This document shows positions 6,696 through 13,362 of a stretch of DNA of 13,362 nt, piece after piece (within the stretch, counting starts at the first letter, position 1; each line of letters begins with the position of its first letter). The DNA lies in contig WQVS01000032.1 in the NCBI GenBank assembly GCA_009785705.1, forward strand, positions 1 through 13,362, given 5' to 3'. The notes beneath the pieces are model-generated. The model did no database searches. It was given only the letters and a program-made list of their open reading frames with translations, and was not told the origin of the DNA. Position numbers and translations under genes: made by a program. The DNA comes from Coriobacteriia bacterium (GTDB lineage: Bacteria; Actinomycetota; Coriobacteriia; WRKU01; WQUG01).

Positions 6696-8559
6696 CAAAA
6701 ATCCTATAGATTGACCAATCTCTGTACAGGGCAAGAGGTTCTAATTCTTCGCGAGTGAAGTAAGTGCTGGGATTACGGTAAGCATCAAAGGACACTTCTT
6801 CGGTTACTACGGGGAAGCGACGCCTCAGGTCCATTGTGAAATCGAAGAAGGGAGAAACATTGCGATATCCCAGGATCTCAAGAAGAAAGCCCCCTAGATA
6901 GGAAGACGAGAAGTAGAGGCGCTCATCATCATCTATAAGTTCATACGCATACTCTATACCGTAAAGTTCTTTTGCTGCATCGTTAAGCCAAATCATGAAG
7001 GGGGCTCTATTCAAGCGCGTCACATCTTCAAGTGATCCAGGATAATGCAGGTTGGGAAAAATCAGGTTATGTATCTGCATAGGCAGAGGAGGCAGCTGGT
7101 CGGTGAAATAGACCAAAACGACAGGTTCTGACGATTCACTGAAGTAATTGTGGACGTATTCGAGAGCAAGGTCAGCTTCTCTTAGATTGTTGAAGTGATG
7201 TGTAAGGGCGCTTATTGTGCCTTCTGCCAAATTAAGATGGGTCTCGAAATTTTGATCTTCTGTATCAATGTCTGCATGTTCCCCAGAATAAAACTTGCGA
7301 TCTGAAACTGCCGCCCCAAAATGAAAGTGCGGTACTCCAGGATGCTCTGCAAGACTCTCTTCAAAGGATTCAATGAGGTACTCTACTGCTTCCATTTCAG
7401 TAGCAGTGCTCTCCCTGCTGGAAAGCTCACTGAAGTCATGGGCAAAAAGAGTTTCGTCAAAACCTAGGTGCCTGTAAGCATTAAGGCGATTATAGCGCCA
7501 AGCATCCCCTGGATAGAAAAATTCGCTGCGATAACCTATGGAATTAAGTGCCGTCGCCATGGAGTCAAAGTTGGAGTCTATGAGTCGGAAAGAATAGGGC
7601 GCAACAAAGTAATCAGAATTGATTCCCGTAAGCACATCAAACTCTGTATCACCTGTACTACCGCCAAAGTTAGGAACAACAATTTCGCCTGAAATCGCAT
7701 CTCGTCTGATTCGGTTCCAATTTTCTAAAGGATCCGTATGGCCTGCAAAGTTAAAGTGAGGAGAAAATCCTATTTCTGAGAAGGCCTCTGTGCGGATCAT
7801 TACAATATGAGGCTTGTCGGCCTCTCTTAGAGGTTCTATTCCACTAGTATCTCCACGGCTGATTGCCTCTCTGGCGGCTTCGGGATTATAGTCCGGAGGT
7901 GTGGCAGCTGATCTAAAGTGTGCAAGCTGATTATTAGTAAAGATGAAACTGTACAAGAAGCCACGAGAATTGAAATTGTCTACAACATTGTATTCAGAAC
8001 CACTAACAGCTAGGTTCTCATGTATGTTGCCAGAATAGTAAAGAGCCAAGTTTCCAAAGAACAATGTAATCGCACAAAAGAAGAGGGCTATCACACGCAA
8101 AGAGAAATGTAGTCTCTCGCTTCTAACGAATACACAAAGTGCAATCGTAGCCAAAACATACAGAAGTACATAAAGGATAAATCTTCCGTCAAGGGCTTCA
8201 AGAATATCTACTAAGCCACCAGAAAAGAGTAAATCAAAGGACATGAAGGGATAATTGCCCAAGATAATAAAGTAATAGTTCACCATATACATACCAATGG
8301 CCAAAGCACTCACTAGAGAAAAAGATGGAATTGCTCCAAGTCCGATAAAGTAGAAGAGCACCATAAACACAAAGAGGGGAAACCAATTTAGTAATAGATT
8401 AAGACCATAATTCTCTAAGGTGACAGCCCACAAATCAGAAAAAGCCATCGGCTGAAAAAGAAGTAAAAGGCAGCTCAAAATAAAGGATGCCACGGCAAAA
8501 AAGACCACTGACTGGTCTGTAGAAAGCCGTAAAAAATATTTCCTCCCCAAATCGTCCAC
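6688..8559 (-). CDS. LTA-synthase-like membrane phosphoglycerol transferase with altered active site
   Basis: 623 residues. Five membrane helices (about 18-36, 50-76, 80-101, 126-146, 153-175) precede an extracellular sulfatase-fold domain (about 248-580). This is the layout of lipoteichoic acid synthases and phosphoglycerol transferases. Conserved elements are IVMIRTEAF with metal ligand E258, GSTGDTEFDVLTG with the likely nucleophile T302, YNRLNAYRHLGFDE, APFMIWLND and the YLGGFLLEILG segment. Two sites deviate: the usual GDH metal pair reads TDQ (D487, Q488), and the usual His-containing NHGPY-type motif reads SDRKFY (419-424). Catalysis may be changed or lost. The GTG at 8557-8559 is the only sensible start: an in-frame TAG ends at 8563, two codons upstream, and no Shine-Dalgarno sequence exists. 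It is the first gene of the polysaccharide cassette and may decorate the polymer or have become structural. Confidence 0.8.
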   Translation of the reverse strand: MDDLGRKYFLRLSTDQSVVFFAVASFILSCLLLLFQPMAFSDLWAVTLENYGLNLLLNWFPLFVFMVLFYFIGLGAIPSFSLVSALAIGMYMVNYYFIILGNYPFMSFDLLFSGGLVDILEALDGRFILYVLLYVLATIALCVFVRSERLHFSLRVIALFFCAITLFFGNLALYYSGNIHENLAVSGSEYNVVDNFNSRGFLYSFIFTNNQLAHFRSAATPPDYNPEAAREAISRGDTSGIEPLREADKPHIVMIRTEAFSEIGFSPHFNFAGHTDPLENWNRIRRDAISGEIVVPNFGGSTGDTEFDVLTGINSDYFVAPYSFRLIDSNFDSMATALNSIGYRSEFFYPGDAWRYNRLNAYRHLGFDETLFAHDFSELSSRESTATEMEAVEYLIESFEESLAEHPGVPHFHFGAAVSDRKFYSGEHADIDTEDQNFETHLNLAEGTISALTHHFNNLREADLALEYVHNYFSESSEPVVLVYFTDQLPPLPMQIHNLIFPNLHYPGSLEDVTRLNRAPFMIWLNDAAKELYGIEYAYELIDDDERLYFSSSYLGGFLLEILGYRNVSPFFDFTMDLRRRFPVVTEEVSFDAYRNPSTYFTREELEPLALYRDWSIYRIFDE

Positions 8560-8568
8560 AATCTATGA

Positions 8569-8598
8569 ATTATACAATAAGGAGCCCCCCCCCGTCAA
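8569..8598 (-). promoter_or_regulatory. Polysaccharide-cassette promoter with a poly-G tract in its spacer
   Basis: On the minus strand TTGACG (8593-8598, 5 of 6 matches) is followed by an 18-bp spacer and a perfect TATAAT (8569-8574). The spacer begins with eight Gs, and a ninth is the last base of the -35 box. Transcription should start near 8562, 3 nt before the GTG codon, implying a leaderless mRNA. Loss of one G would give the optimal 17-bp spacing; further gain or loss would weaken it. The 65 bp between this promoter and the tRNA show no clear terminator or gene. Confidence 0.75.
8585..8593. repeat. Homopolymer tract of nine C (plus strand)
   Basis: Nine uninterrupted C residues on the plus strand (G on the minus strand), the longest G/C run I noticed in the window. 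It lies between the -35 and -10 boxes of the cassette promoter. Such tracts are prone to slipped-strand length changes. Confidence 0.95.
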
Positions 8599-8663
8599 AA
8601 TCAAAGAGGGCACTTATCTTCTGTTTGCATAACGACAAAAAGAGAGAGCAGAAAATGATGAAA

Positions 8664-8740
8664 TGGTAGGGGTGGTGGGATTCGAACCCACACTGTACGG
8701 ATTTTAAGTCCGCCTTCTCTGCCAGTTGGAATACACCCCC
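8664..8740 (-). tRNA. tRNA-Leu(UAA)-like tRNA with a short variable loop
   Basis: 77 nt including an encoded CCA (8664-8666). The acceptor stem is GGGGGTG / CACCCCT (7 pairs, G1 opposite U72) with discriminator A (8667). The D-arm has a 3-bp stem TTC/GAA and the loop CAACTGGCAGA. The anticodon stem GCGGA/TCCGT encloses CTTAAAA, giving anticodon UAA, which reads UUA (Leu). The T-arm is GTGGG-TTCGAAT-CCCAC. The D-loop AACTGGCAGA is the same as in ordinary tRNA-Leu, and A15 opposite U48 is also Leu-like. The variable region, however, is only ACAGT, where bacterial tRNA-Leu normally has 10 or more nt. It begins one base after the ppx stop codon, so it is probably processed from that transcript. 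Confidence 0.85.
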
Positions 8741-8741
8741 A

Positions 8742-9710
8742 CTAACTAATTGCAGAAAGTATTATCCCATAAAGCAGGTCTCTGTCACTCACAAAAAATT
8801 CTTCACAGCCTAAAGCGTCAAGAATAGCTTCAAAAATTAGAGTCCCTGCAACAATAACTCCTGCACGCTTGGGCTCTAGCCCTGCAATTCTTTCTCGCTG
8901 TTCAAGCTTCTTGCTCAAAAAAAGATGGAGGAGCACGTCTAGATCCCCCCTTGTCACCCGGTATCCTTGAATTTCTTCCGGATTGTAGGGTTCAATTTTG
9001 CCTCGCACCGCTGCCAAAGTGGTGGCGGTACCAGCTACTGCTACTATGCGGTCAAACTGACCTGTATATTTTTGCAACTCAAAGGAGCACACTTTCTGCA
9101 GATAGCTACGAATACCCTTAAGTTCAACCGATCTAGGCGGATCGCCATCAATAAACATATCTGTTAAGCGCCGCGACCCTACTTGCAACGAATCCAACTT
9201 TGTTACCTCTGCTCTGCCTAGGGTGCCTGCTTGGTGACTTAGCCTTCCCAGAGCAAGCTCTGTTGATCCACCACCAGAGTCAACAACCAAGGTAAAGCCA
9301 GTTTCAGCACTGCCCTTGTATGCGGTGCCGCTATCAATAGCGTCATAAGTTGCCCCCAGAAAAGAGAGCTGAGCCTCTACCTCACCAGGTATCACTACGA
9401 CATCAATGCCTAGTTCTGCAGCCCCATCAGTAAGCAGTTCAGCGTTTTTCGCATCACGTATAGCACTGGTGGCCACACACAGAATCTCATCGACTTGAAA
9501 GTGAGTTAATAACTGGACATAGTCCCTCAGCGCTTCTAGGACAGAGCCTATTCCCTTGCTTGAGAGCTGTCCATTAACGTTCATGCCCAGACCCAGCTGG
9601 GTTATACGTAAATCACGATATATCTCACGAATAGGAGGGGTTTCCTCAGATACATCAACAACCATGAGACGTGTGCTCATTGTACCTATGTCTACTGCTG
9701 CAATACGCAC
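8742..9710 (-). CDS. Ppx/GppA family phosphatase (exopolyphosphatase-like)
   Basis: 322 residues, the length of the short, two-domain form of the family without the C-terminal HD domain. It has the ASKHA fold: phosphate loop AAVDIGTMSTRLMV (4-17), TSAIRDAKN (81-89), IPGEVEAQLSFLGA with likely catalytic E110, and second phosphate loop VVDSGGGSTEL (142-152). A later AVAGTATTLAA segment also fits. Members release phosphate from polyphosphate ends or act on pppGpp; which applies here cannot be decided. The usual DIGTNS reads DIGTMS, a small deviation. GTG start at 9708-9710 with GGCGG 8 nt upstream. It is 15 bp after ftsB, and the stop is 1 nt before the tRNA. This ftsB-ppx pairing is typical of actinobacteria. 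Confidence 0.9.
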   Translation of the reverse strand: MRIAAVDIGTMSTRLMVVDVSEETPPIREIYRDLRITQLGLGMNVNGQLSSKGIGSVLEALRDYVQLLTHFQVDEILCVATSAIRDAKNAELLTDGAAELGIDVVVIPGEVEAQLSFLGATYDAIDSGTAYKGSAETGFTLVVDSGGGSTELALGRLSHQAGTLGRAEVTKLDSLQVGSRRLTDMFIDGDPPRSVELKGIRSYLQKVCSFELQKYTGQFDRIVAVAGTATTLAAVRGKIEPYNPEEIQGYRVTRGDLDVLLHLFLSKKLEQRERIAGLEPKRAGVIVAGTLIFEAILDALGCEEFFVSDRDLLYGIILSAIS

Positions 9711-9725
9711 CGGCAGTTCCGCCTA

Positions 9726-10148
9726 TCACTCAATATCAAAGACCGTATCCCAAAAATCTGTCCATGCCCCAAAGGGCTGAGCATTTTCTGGGATTGAGCT
9801 TACCACTGCTTCTCTGCTGTTTCGGGGTTCAGTTATGGGAACCCCATCCCGGGTAACTACGATGACATTGTATCCCTCTACAACAAAGTTCAACTCTCTC
9901 TGTGCGTATTCTATTATGCCTTCTGTTGTTTCTAGAGATGCAATCTCTTCACGCAGCTCTTCGTTGTATTCCTGGATTCCTGCAAGTGTTTCGCGCAGGA
10001 CTCGTTCCTGTCTTGTTTCGCGATACCAGATTTGCGCTGGCTCATAAGTCCAGGCCATCAGTACTCCTAGGAACAACAACAGTACCGCAGGAACCACCAG
10101 AAACCAGCGGGTTAGAAAGCGTGGCCTTTTACGAGGGTCTGATTTCAC
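9726..10148 (-). CDS. DivIC/FtsB-like septum formation protein
   Basis: 140 residues, bitopic. A basic cytoplasmic N-terminus precedes one membrane helix (about 13-33). A short coiled coil (about 42-75) and a segment like the DivIC signature (TEGIIEYAQRELNFVVEGY) follow, with an acidic/aromatic tail. DivIC/FtsB proteins join FtsL and FtsQ/DivIB in the divisome outside the membrane and help activate septal wall synthesis. The GTG start (10146-10148) lies inside the end of the upstream gene (20-nt overlap) and has no clear binding site, so translation is probably coupled. The position between eno and ppx supports the call. Confidence 0.85.
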   Translation of the reverse strand: MKSDPRKRPRFLTRWFLVVPAVLLLFLGVLMAWTYEPAQIWYRETRQERVLRETLAGIQEYNEELREEIASLETTEGIIEYAQRELNFVVEGYNVIVVTRDGVPITEPRNSREAVVSSIPENAQPFGAWTDFWDTVFDIE

Positions 10149-11106
10149 TTTGAATTATCTGCATCAATTGGATGCCCTCGTCAACTCGCCTTACTGCAAT
10201 TTGGTCGCGTGCTAGTCGGTGTGCAGCGGTACGCAGATTGCCGTACAAGTGATGCATGCCAGCTGCTTCTGTCTTAATCAGAATTGAGCGATCCCCACCT
10301 GCTGTGAAATAGCGCACTAAACGCGTTGCTGCACCGCGGGGCACAGGATAGGGCACTTCGATGCAGCGAATTGATGCCCCCCAAGCTGAGATTACTTGAG
10401 ATGGGCTAAGGGCTCTTTCTATCTGTGGCTTCGCGTGCACCGTCATAAGCATAGCGCGCTTTATCTGTCTAACATCCATCTGCCCCAGTTCAAGCTTTCT
10501 TGTGCGCTGAGCACTTTCAAGGGCTTCAAGATCTACAACAAATTCTGCCGTTGCACGATATCCCTTTAGTGAAATCGTGCGCAAAGTAGAGGTCCAGTCA
10601 ACCGAACCATCATCAGGCAAAATCAGCATTATCTGATCTTTTACTAGGGGCAGTAGCTCAACAATCAGGGCCAGAATACCGCGCCCACGCCTTGCTGGAA
10701 AGCTTACTATAGCGGAATCAAAAAGGAAGGCTGCGTCCTGCTCACCAGGTGCATTATTCTCAGAGTTAGTGCTCAGATTTCCAACAAAGCCAGGGCATAC
10801 CTCTAACCCGTCGTTATCAATTTCTTCAAGCAATTTGCAAAGTAGCGGCGCAGGCTCTAGCGCAGTAACCTCATGGCCTGCTGCAAGCAACATGCGTGTC
10901 AGCAAGCCTGCACCTGCATCGACTTCAAGAATACTTCCCCCTTCTGCAGGAAGTGCCCTCAAAACGCGTTCTGTAAGTTCTGAAAACATCTTGCCGGCAC
11001 CATAATTGGCGCCCTCGCTCTTCGCAACGCGCTCTCTGCGCTCCAGCAAAGATTCTAAGCTTGTTCCATACCGATGCTCTGGCGAAGCAAAGGGATTTAC
11101 TTTCAT
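10129..11106 (-). CDS. Putative class I SAM-dependent methyltransferase-like protein
   Basis: 325 residues, soluble. The N-terminal half holds a recognisable Rossmann methyltransferase motif I (ILEVDAGAGLLTRMLL, about 59-74) and an acidic residue ending strand 2 (TALEPAP). The usual ExGxGxG motif reads EVDAGAG, with the first Gly replaced by Asp. The C-terminal half (about 150-325) is rich in Arg and Ile and matches no family I recognise. A late segment, AAGMHHLYGNLRTAAHRLARD, looks conserved in character. The substrate is unknown. I start at ATG 11104-11106, which has AGGA 9 nt upstream, rather than at GTG 11157, which would add 17 Arg/Cys-rich residues without a binding site. It lies 62 bp after eno and overlaps ftsB by 20 nt, so it belongs to that operon. 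Confidence 0.65.
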   Translation of the reverse strand: MKVNPFASPEHRYGTSLESLLERRERVAKSEGANYGAGKMFSELTERVLRALPAEGGSILEVDAGAGLLTRMLLAAGHEVTALEPAPLLCKLLEEIDNDGLEVCPGFVGNLSTNSENNAPGEQDAAFLFDSAIVSFPARRGRGILALIVELLPLVKDQIMLILPDDGSVDWTSTLRTISLKGYRATAEFVVDLEALESAQRTRKLELGQMDVRQIKRAMLMTVHAKPQIERALSPSQVISAWGASIRCIEVPYPVPRGAATRLVRYFTAGGDRSILIKTEAAGMHHLYGNLRTAAHRLARDQIAVRRVDEGIQLMQIIQSEIRPS

Positions 11107-11168
11107 GAGTCTTGTCCTAACTCTCTGGCGGCGTACCTGCAGGCAGGCACCATGCACCCACTAGTACA

Positions 11169-12428
11169 CTAGTAGCTGGCAGTAGCGCCCAACTCTTCTT
11201 CAATGCGCAGCAGCTGATTGTATTTTGCAACACGATCGCTTCTCGCAGGAGCACCCGTCTTAATCTGACCCGCACCCGTAGCTACAGAAAGATCAGCAAT
11301 AAAGGTATCCTCTGATTCTCCACTACGATGCGAAATAACGGCTGTATACCCATTGCGATGCGCCAGCTCAATGGCATCAAGGGTTTCAGTTAAGGTGCCA
11401 ATTTGGTTCAGCTTAACCAGAATTGAGTTAGCTACACCGCTTTCAATCCCGCGTGCTAAGCGCTTTGTGTTAGTCACAAAAAGGTCGTCTCCCACTAGCT
11501 GAACCTTGCTCCCAATTCTATCAGTAAGCAGCTTCCATCCGTCCCAGTCCTCTTCATCCATACCGTCTTCAATGCTCACGATAGGATAGCGATTTACGAG
11601 GTCTTCCCAGAAGTCCACCATCTGCTCTGAGTTCAGTTCGCGACCTTCTCCTGCCAGAACATACACACCCTTGTCAGAATCATAGATTTCGCTGGTCGCT
11701 GGATCTAAAGCAATATTAATCTGTGTGCCAGCTTCAAAGCCTGCGCGCTCAATAGCTTCCATAATCAACTGCAGTGCAGCTTCATTAGAGTCTAGATCAG
11801 GAGCAAATCCACCCTCATCACCTACTGCCGTACCCAACTTGCGTTCTTTTAGTACAGTCTTCAGAGTGTGGTAAATCTCAACACACCAGCGCAAGCCTTC
11901 TGTGAAGCTGCCTGCACCTGTAGGCATAATCATAAATTCTTGCAAATCAACGTTGTTGTCAGCATGCGCACCACCGTTGAGTATGTTCATCATGGGAACG
12001 GGTAATCTGTGGGTATTTGCTCCCCCAATGTAGCTAGAAAGCGTAAGTCCCACTGATTGTGCAGAGGCACAGGCATTCGCCAACGAAACACCCAGAATTG
12101 CATTAGCGCCCAGGTTTGACTTATTTTCTGTGCCGTCTAAGGCAATAAGGCTTAAGTCAACCGCACGCTGATTAGTAGCGTCCATACCAAAAAGTGCCTG
12201 AGCAATAGGGCCATTAACGTTTTCTACTGCCGCAGTTACGCCCTTGCCTAAATAGCGACCTGCATCATTGTCGCGCAGTTCTGCTGCTTCAAAGATACCA
12301 GTAGATGCACCAGAGGGAACAATGGAGCGACCAACGCTACCATCAGCTAAAACTACCTGAGCCTCAAGAGTAGGATTCCCTCTTGAATCAAGCACTTCCC
12401 TGGCAAACACATCAATGATTTCTGACAT
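11169..12428 (-). CDS. eno: Enolase
   Basis: 419 residues, full length for a bacterial enolase. It converts 2-phosphoglycerate to phosphoenolpyruvate in glycolysis. Expected residues are all visible. H155 lies in GGAHADNNVD, and E205 in GDEGGFAP. The Mg ligands are D242, E287 (SIEDGMDEEDW) and D314 (GDDLFVTN). The catalytic base is K339 in LVKLNQIGT. ISHRSGESED (364-373) and K390 also match. The common ALDVAASEFYD segment reads ALDPATSEIYD. The ATG overlaps the upstream stop as TAATG, and the GGAGGAG serving it is formed by the last Glu codons of that gene, so translation is coupled to the parvulin gene. Confidence 0.98.
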   Translation of the reverse strand: MSEIIDVFAREVLDSRGNPTLEAQVVLADGSVGRSIVPSGASTGIFEAAELRDNDAGRYLGKGVTAAVENVNGPIAQALFGMDATNQRAVDLSLIALDGTENKSNLGANAILGVSLANACASAQSVGLTLSSYIGGANTHRLPVPMMNILNGGAHADNNVDLQEFMIMPTGAGSFTEGLRWCVEIYHTLKTVLKERKLGTAVGDEGGFAPDLDSNEAALQLIMEAIERAGFEAGTQINIALDPATSEIYDSDKGVYVLAGEGRELNSEQMVDFWEDLVNRYPIVSIEDGMDEEDWDGWKLLTDRIGSKVQLVGDDLFVTNTKRLARGIESGVANSILVKLNQIGTLTETLDAIELAHRNGYTAVISHRSGESEDTFIADLSVATGAGQIKTGAPARSDRVAKYNQLLRIEEELGATASY

Positions 12429-13362
12429 TACTCCTCCTCTAAAACGGGGTCTTCTGCAGGGGGGTTCTCTTCCCCTAGATTAGCTGCATCATATGCATCA
12501 ACATCGGCATCATTGCCTAGAAAGATTTCTCCTCTTTCCTGTGCATCAAGAATCGCCGAATCCAGAATCTCAATATCTGCCTCGCCGCGCAGGCGTTCAA
12601 CTAGATTTGTGCGCATCTCGTTACGCAAAGTATTCAGCTTCATGTCACGAATGCCTGGAGAGACCTCTTCAAGCGAACGCACAGTTTCGCTGCGCTCATC
12701 GGTGACTAGGATGATGAAGTAACCAACTTCTGTACGAATAAGCTCAGACAACTCTCCTACATCCAAATCATCAATCGCTTCAATGTAGTCGGGATGACGA
12801 TGGTCAGGAACTCTAGGCAAATCAGCGTCGCCACCAAGATCCGCATTGCTCACGTCAATGGAATACTCCTGCGCAGCTGCGGCGAAGTCTTCTTCTAGAT
12901 TGCGCGATGCCTGCAGTTCTTCTAGTAGCTCTTCTCCTCTGGCCTCGTCGGTCAGAGGTAACAATATATGCGATGTCCTCTTTGCAGCAAATTCTGTGTA
13001 CAGGTCAACATTTTCATGATAGTAGTCATAGACTTCCTGGTCAGAAACGCTGTCTGTGGGCACTAGGTGTTCCATCAGAGCCACAAATATCATAGCGTGA
13101 CGAGTTTGCTCTCTAAACAGTTGCGGAGTAAGTCCATTAATAGCAAGCTCTTCTTCAAAGGCTTCTGTACTAGGGAAAGTAATAATGCGCGCATCAATTC
13201 GCTCTTGGACATCGGAATCGCTTACGCTGATGCCTTCAACCCCTGCCTCTTGCATAAGCAATAAGTCATCAATCATCCCGTTTAAAACCAACATACGGGC
13301 GGCAGTCGTTTCCATACCCCCAAGGTCAGGGTTGAACATTTCAGGACTTTGAGCAGCCAGCG
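12428..13362 (-). CDS. Parvulin-type peptidyl-prolyl isomerase (SurA/PrsA-like), 5' end off the window
   Basis: About 311 residues are visible and the frame is still open at the right edge. The start and the expected signal peptide or lipobox lie outside the window; an internal ATG at 13337-13339 should not be taken as the start. The visible N-terminal part (to about residue 120) is a helical SurA_N-like chaperone region. A rotamase domain follows, from TSHILLPLTDEARGEELLEEL through FAAAAQEYSIDVS and NADLGGD to GYFIILVTDE. A helical, acidic C-terminus follows. The GGDLGWF-type loop reads GGDADLPRVPDH, a modest insertion or replacement near the active site. Such enzymes fold secreted proteins outside the membrane. 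The stop overlaps the eno start by 1 nt. A parvulin gene next to eno fits actinobacteria of the Coriobacteriia type. Confidence 0.88.
   Translation of the reverse strand, partial: LAAQSPEMFNPDLGGMETTAARMLVLNGMIDDLLLMQEAGVEGISVSDSDVQERIDARIITFPSTEAFEEELAINGLTPQLFREQTRHAMIFVALMEHLVPTDSVSDQEVYDYYHENVDLYTEFAAKRTSHILLPLTDEARGEELLEELQASRNLEEDFAAAAQEYSIDVSNADLGGDADLPRVPDHRHPDYIEAIDDLDVGELSELIRTEVGYFIILVTDERSETVRSLEEVSPGIRDMKLNTLRNEMRTNLVERLRGEADIEILDSAILDAQERGEIFLGNDADVDAYDAANLGEENPPAEDPVLEEE

Noticed and set aside
6696..6734. TTG start extending the glycosyltransferase by 13 residues
   Set aside because: There is no ribosome binding site before it, whereas ATG 6695 has AGGA at good spacing and the ATGAGTGA overlap.
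3652..8740. Genomic island integrated at the tRNA 3' end carrying the polysaccharide cassette
   Set aside because: I found no integrase and no repeat of the tRNA 3' end at the far side of the cassette; the tRNA neighbour alone is not evidence.
11107..11157. GTG start extending the methyltransferase-like protein by 17 residues
   Set aside because: The extension has no binding site and an odd Arg/Cys composition; ATG 11106 has AGGA upstream.
1..13362. CRISPR array, insertion sequence or prophage remnant
   Set aside because: No regularly spaced repeats, transposase or phage genes were seen on either strand.

Overview
This window most resembles a chromosome segment from a low- to mid-GC actinobacterium, probably of the Coriobacteriia type. 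The basis is gene order: a secreted parvulin-type foldase, enolase, a DivIC/FtsB-like division protein and Ppx/GppA in a row on one strand. An apparently leaderless GTG start and the processive-synthase and LCP envelope genes also fit a Gram-positive actinobacterium. This placement is inference, because no rRNA or ribosomal marker is present.

Layout. On the left (1-1183, minus strand) lie the 5' end of an unfinished gene, an FKBP-type foldase lipoprotein and a PerR-like Fur-family repressor. A divergent intergenic region with a perfect 5-bp dyad separates the repressor from two plus-strand wall genes. These are a coiled-coil/RlpA-domain secreted protein (1357-2433) and a LytR-CpsA-Psr glycopolymer ligase (2611-3651) with its own strong -10 element. 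Everything from 3699 to the right end is on the minus strand. Read in the direction of transcription, this strand starts with the housekeeping run of parvulin foldase (cut by the window edge), eno, a divergent methyltransferase-like gene, ftsB/divIC, ppx and a tRNA. The tRNA begins one base after the ppx stop codon. A three-gene surface-polysaccharide cassette follows: an LTA-synthase-like membrane protein, a processive family-2 glycosyltransferase and a membrane-anchored GH26-like glycosidase.

The part most worth attention is this cassette and its promoter. The promoter has a near-consensus -35 (TTGACG) and a perfect -10 (TATAAT). The spacer between them is 18 bp and contains an uninterrupted run of G residues (nine Gs on the minus strand, of which eight lie in the spacer). 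A homopolymer placed there is the classic arrangement for phase variation by slipped-strand change of promoter spacing. The expected start of transcription lies about 3 nt before the GTG start codon, so the message is probably leaderless. The cassette looks like a synthase-dependent glycopolymer system: a synthase with a QxxRW motif, a partner glycosidase and a phosphoglycerol-transferase-like protein. In that last protein the Asp-His metal-binding pair reads Asp-Gln. I suggest a phase-variable surface glycopolymer system whose third component has a remodelled active site.

A second oddity is the tRNA. It has a UAA anticodon and a tRNA-Leu-like D-arm, but only a 5-nt variable loop, whereas bacterial tRNA-Leu normally carries a long variable arm.
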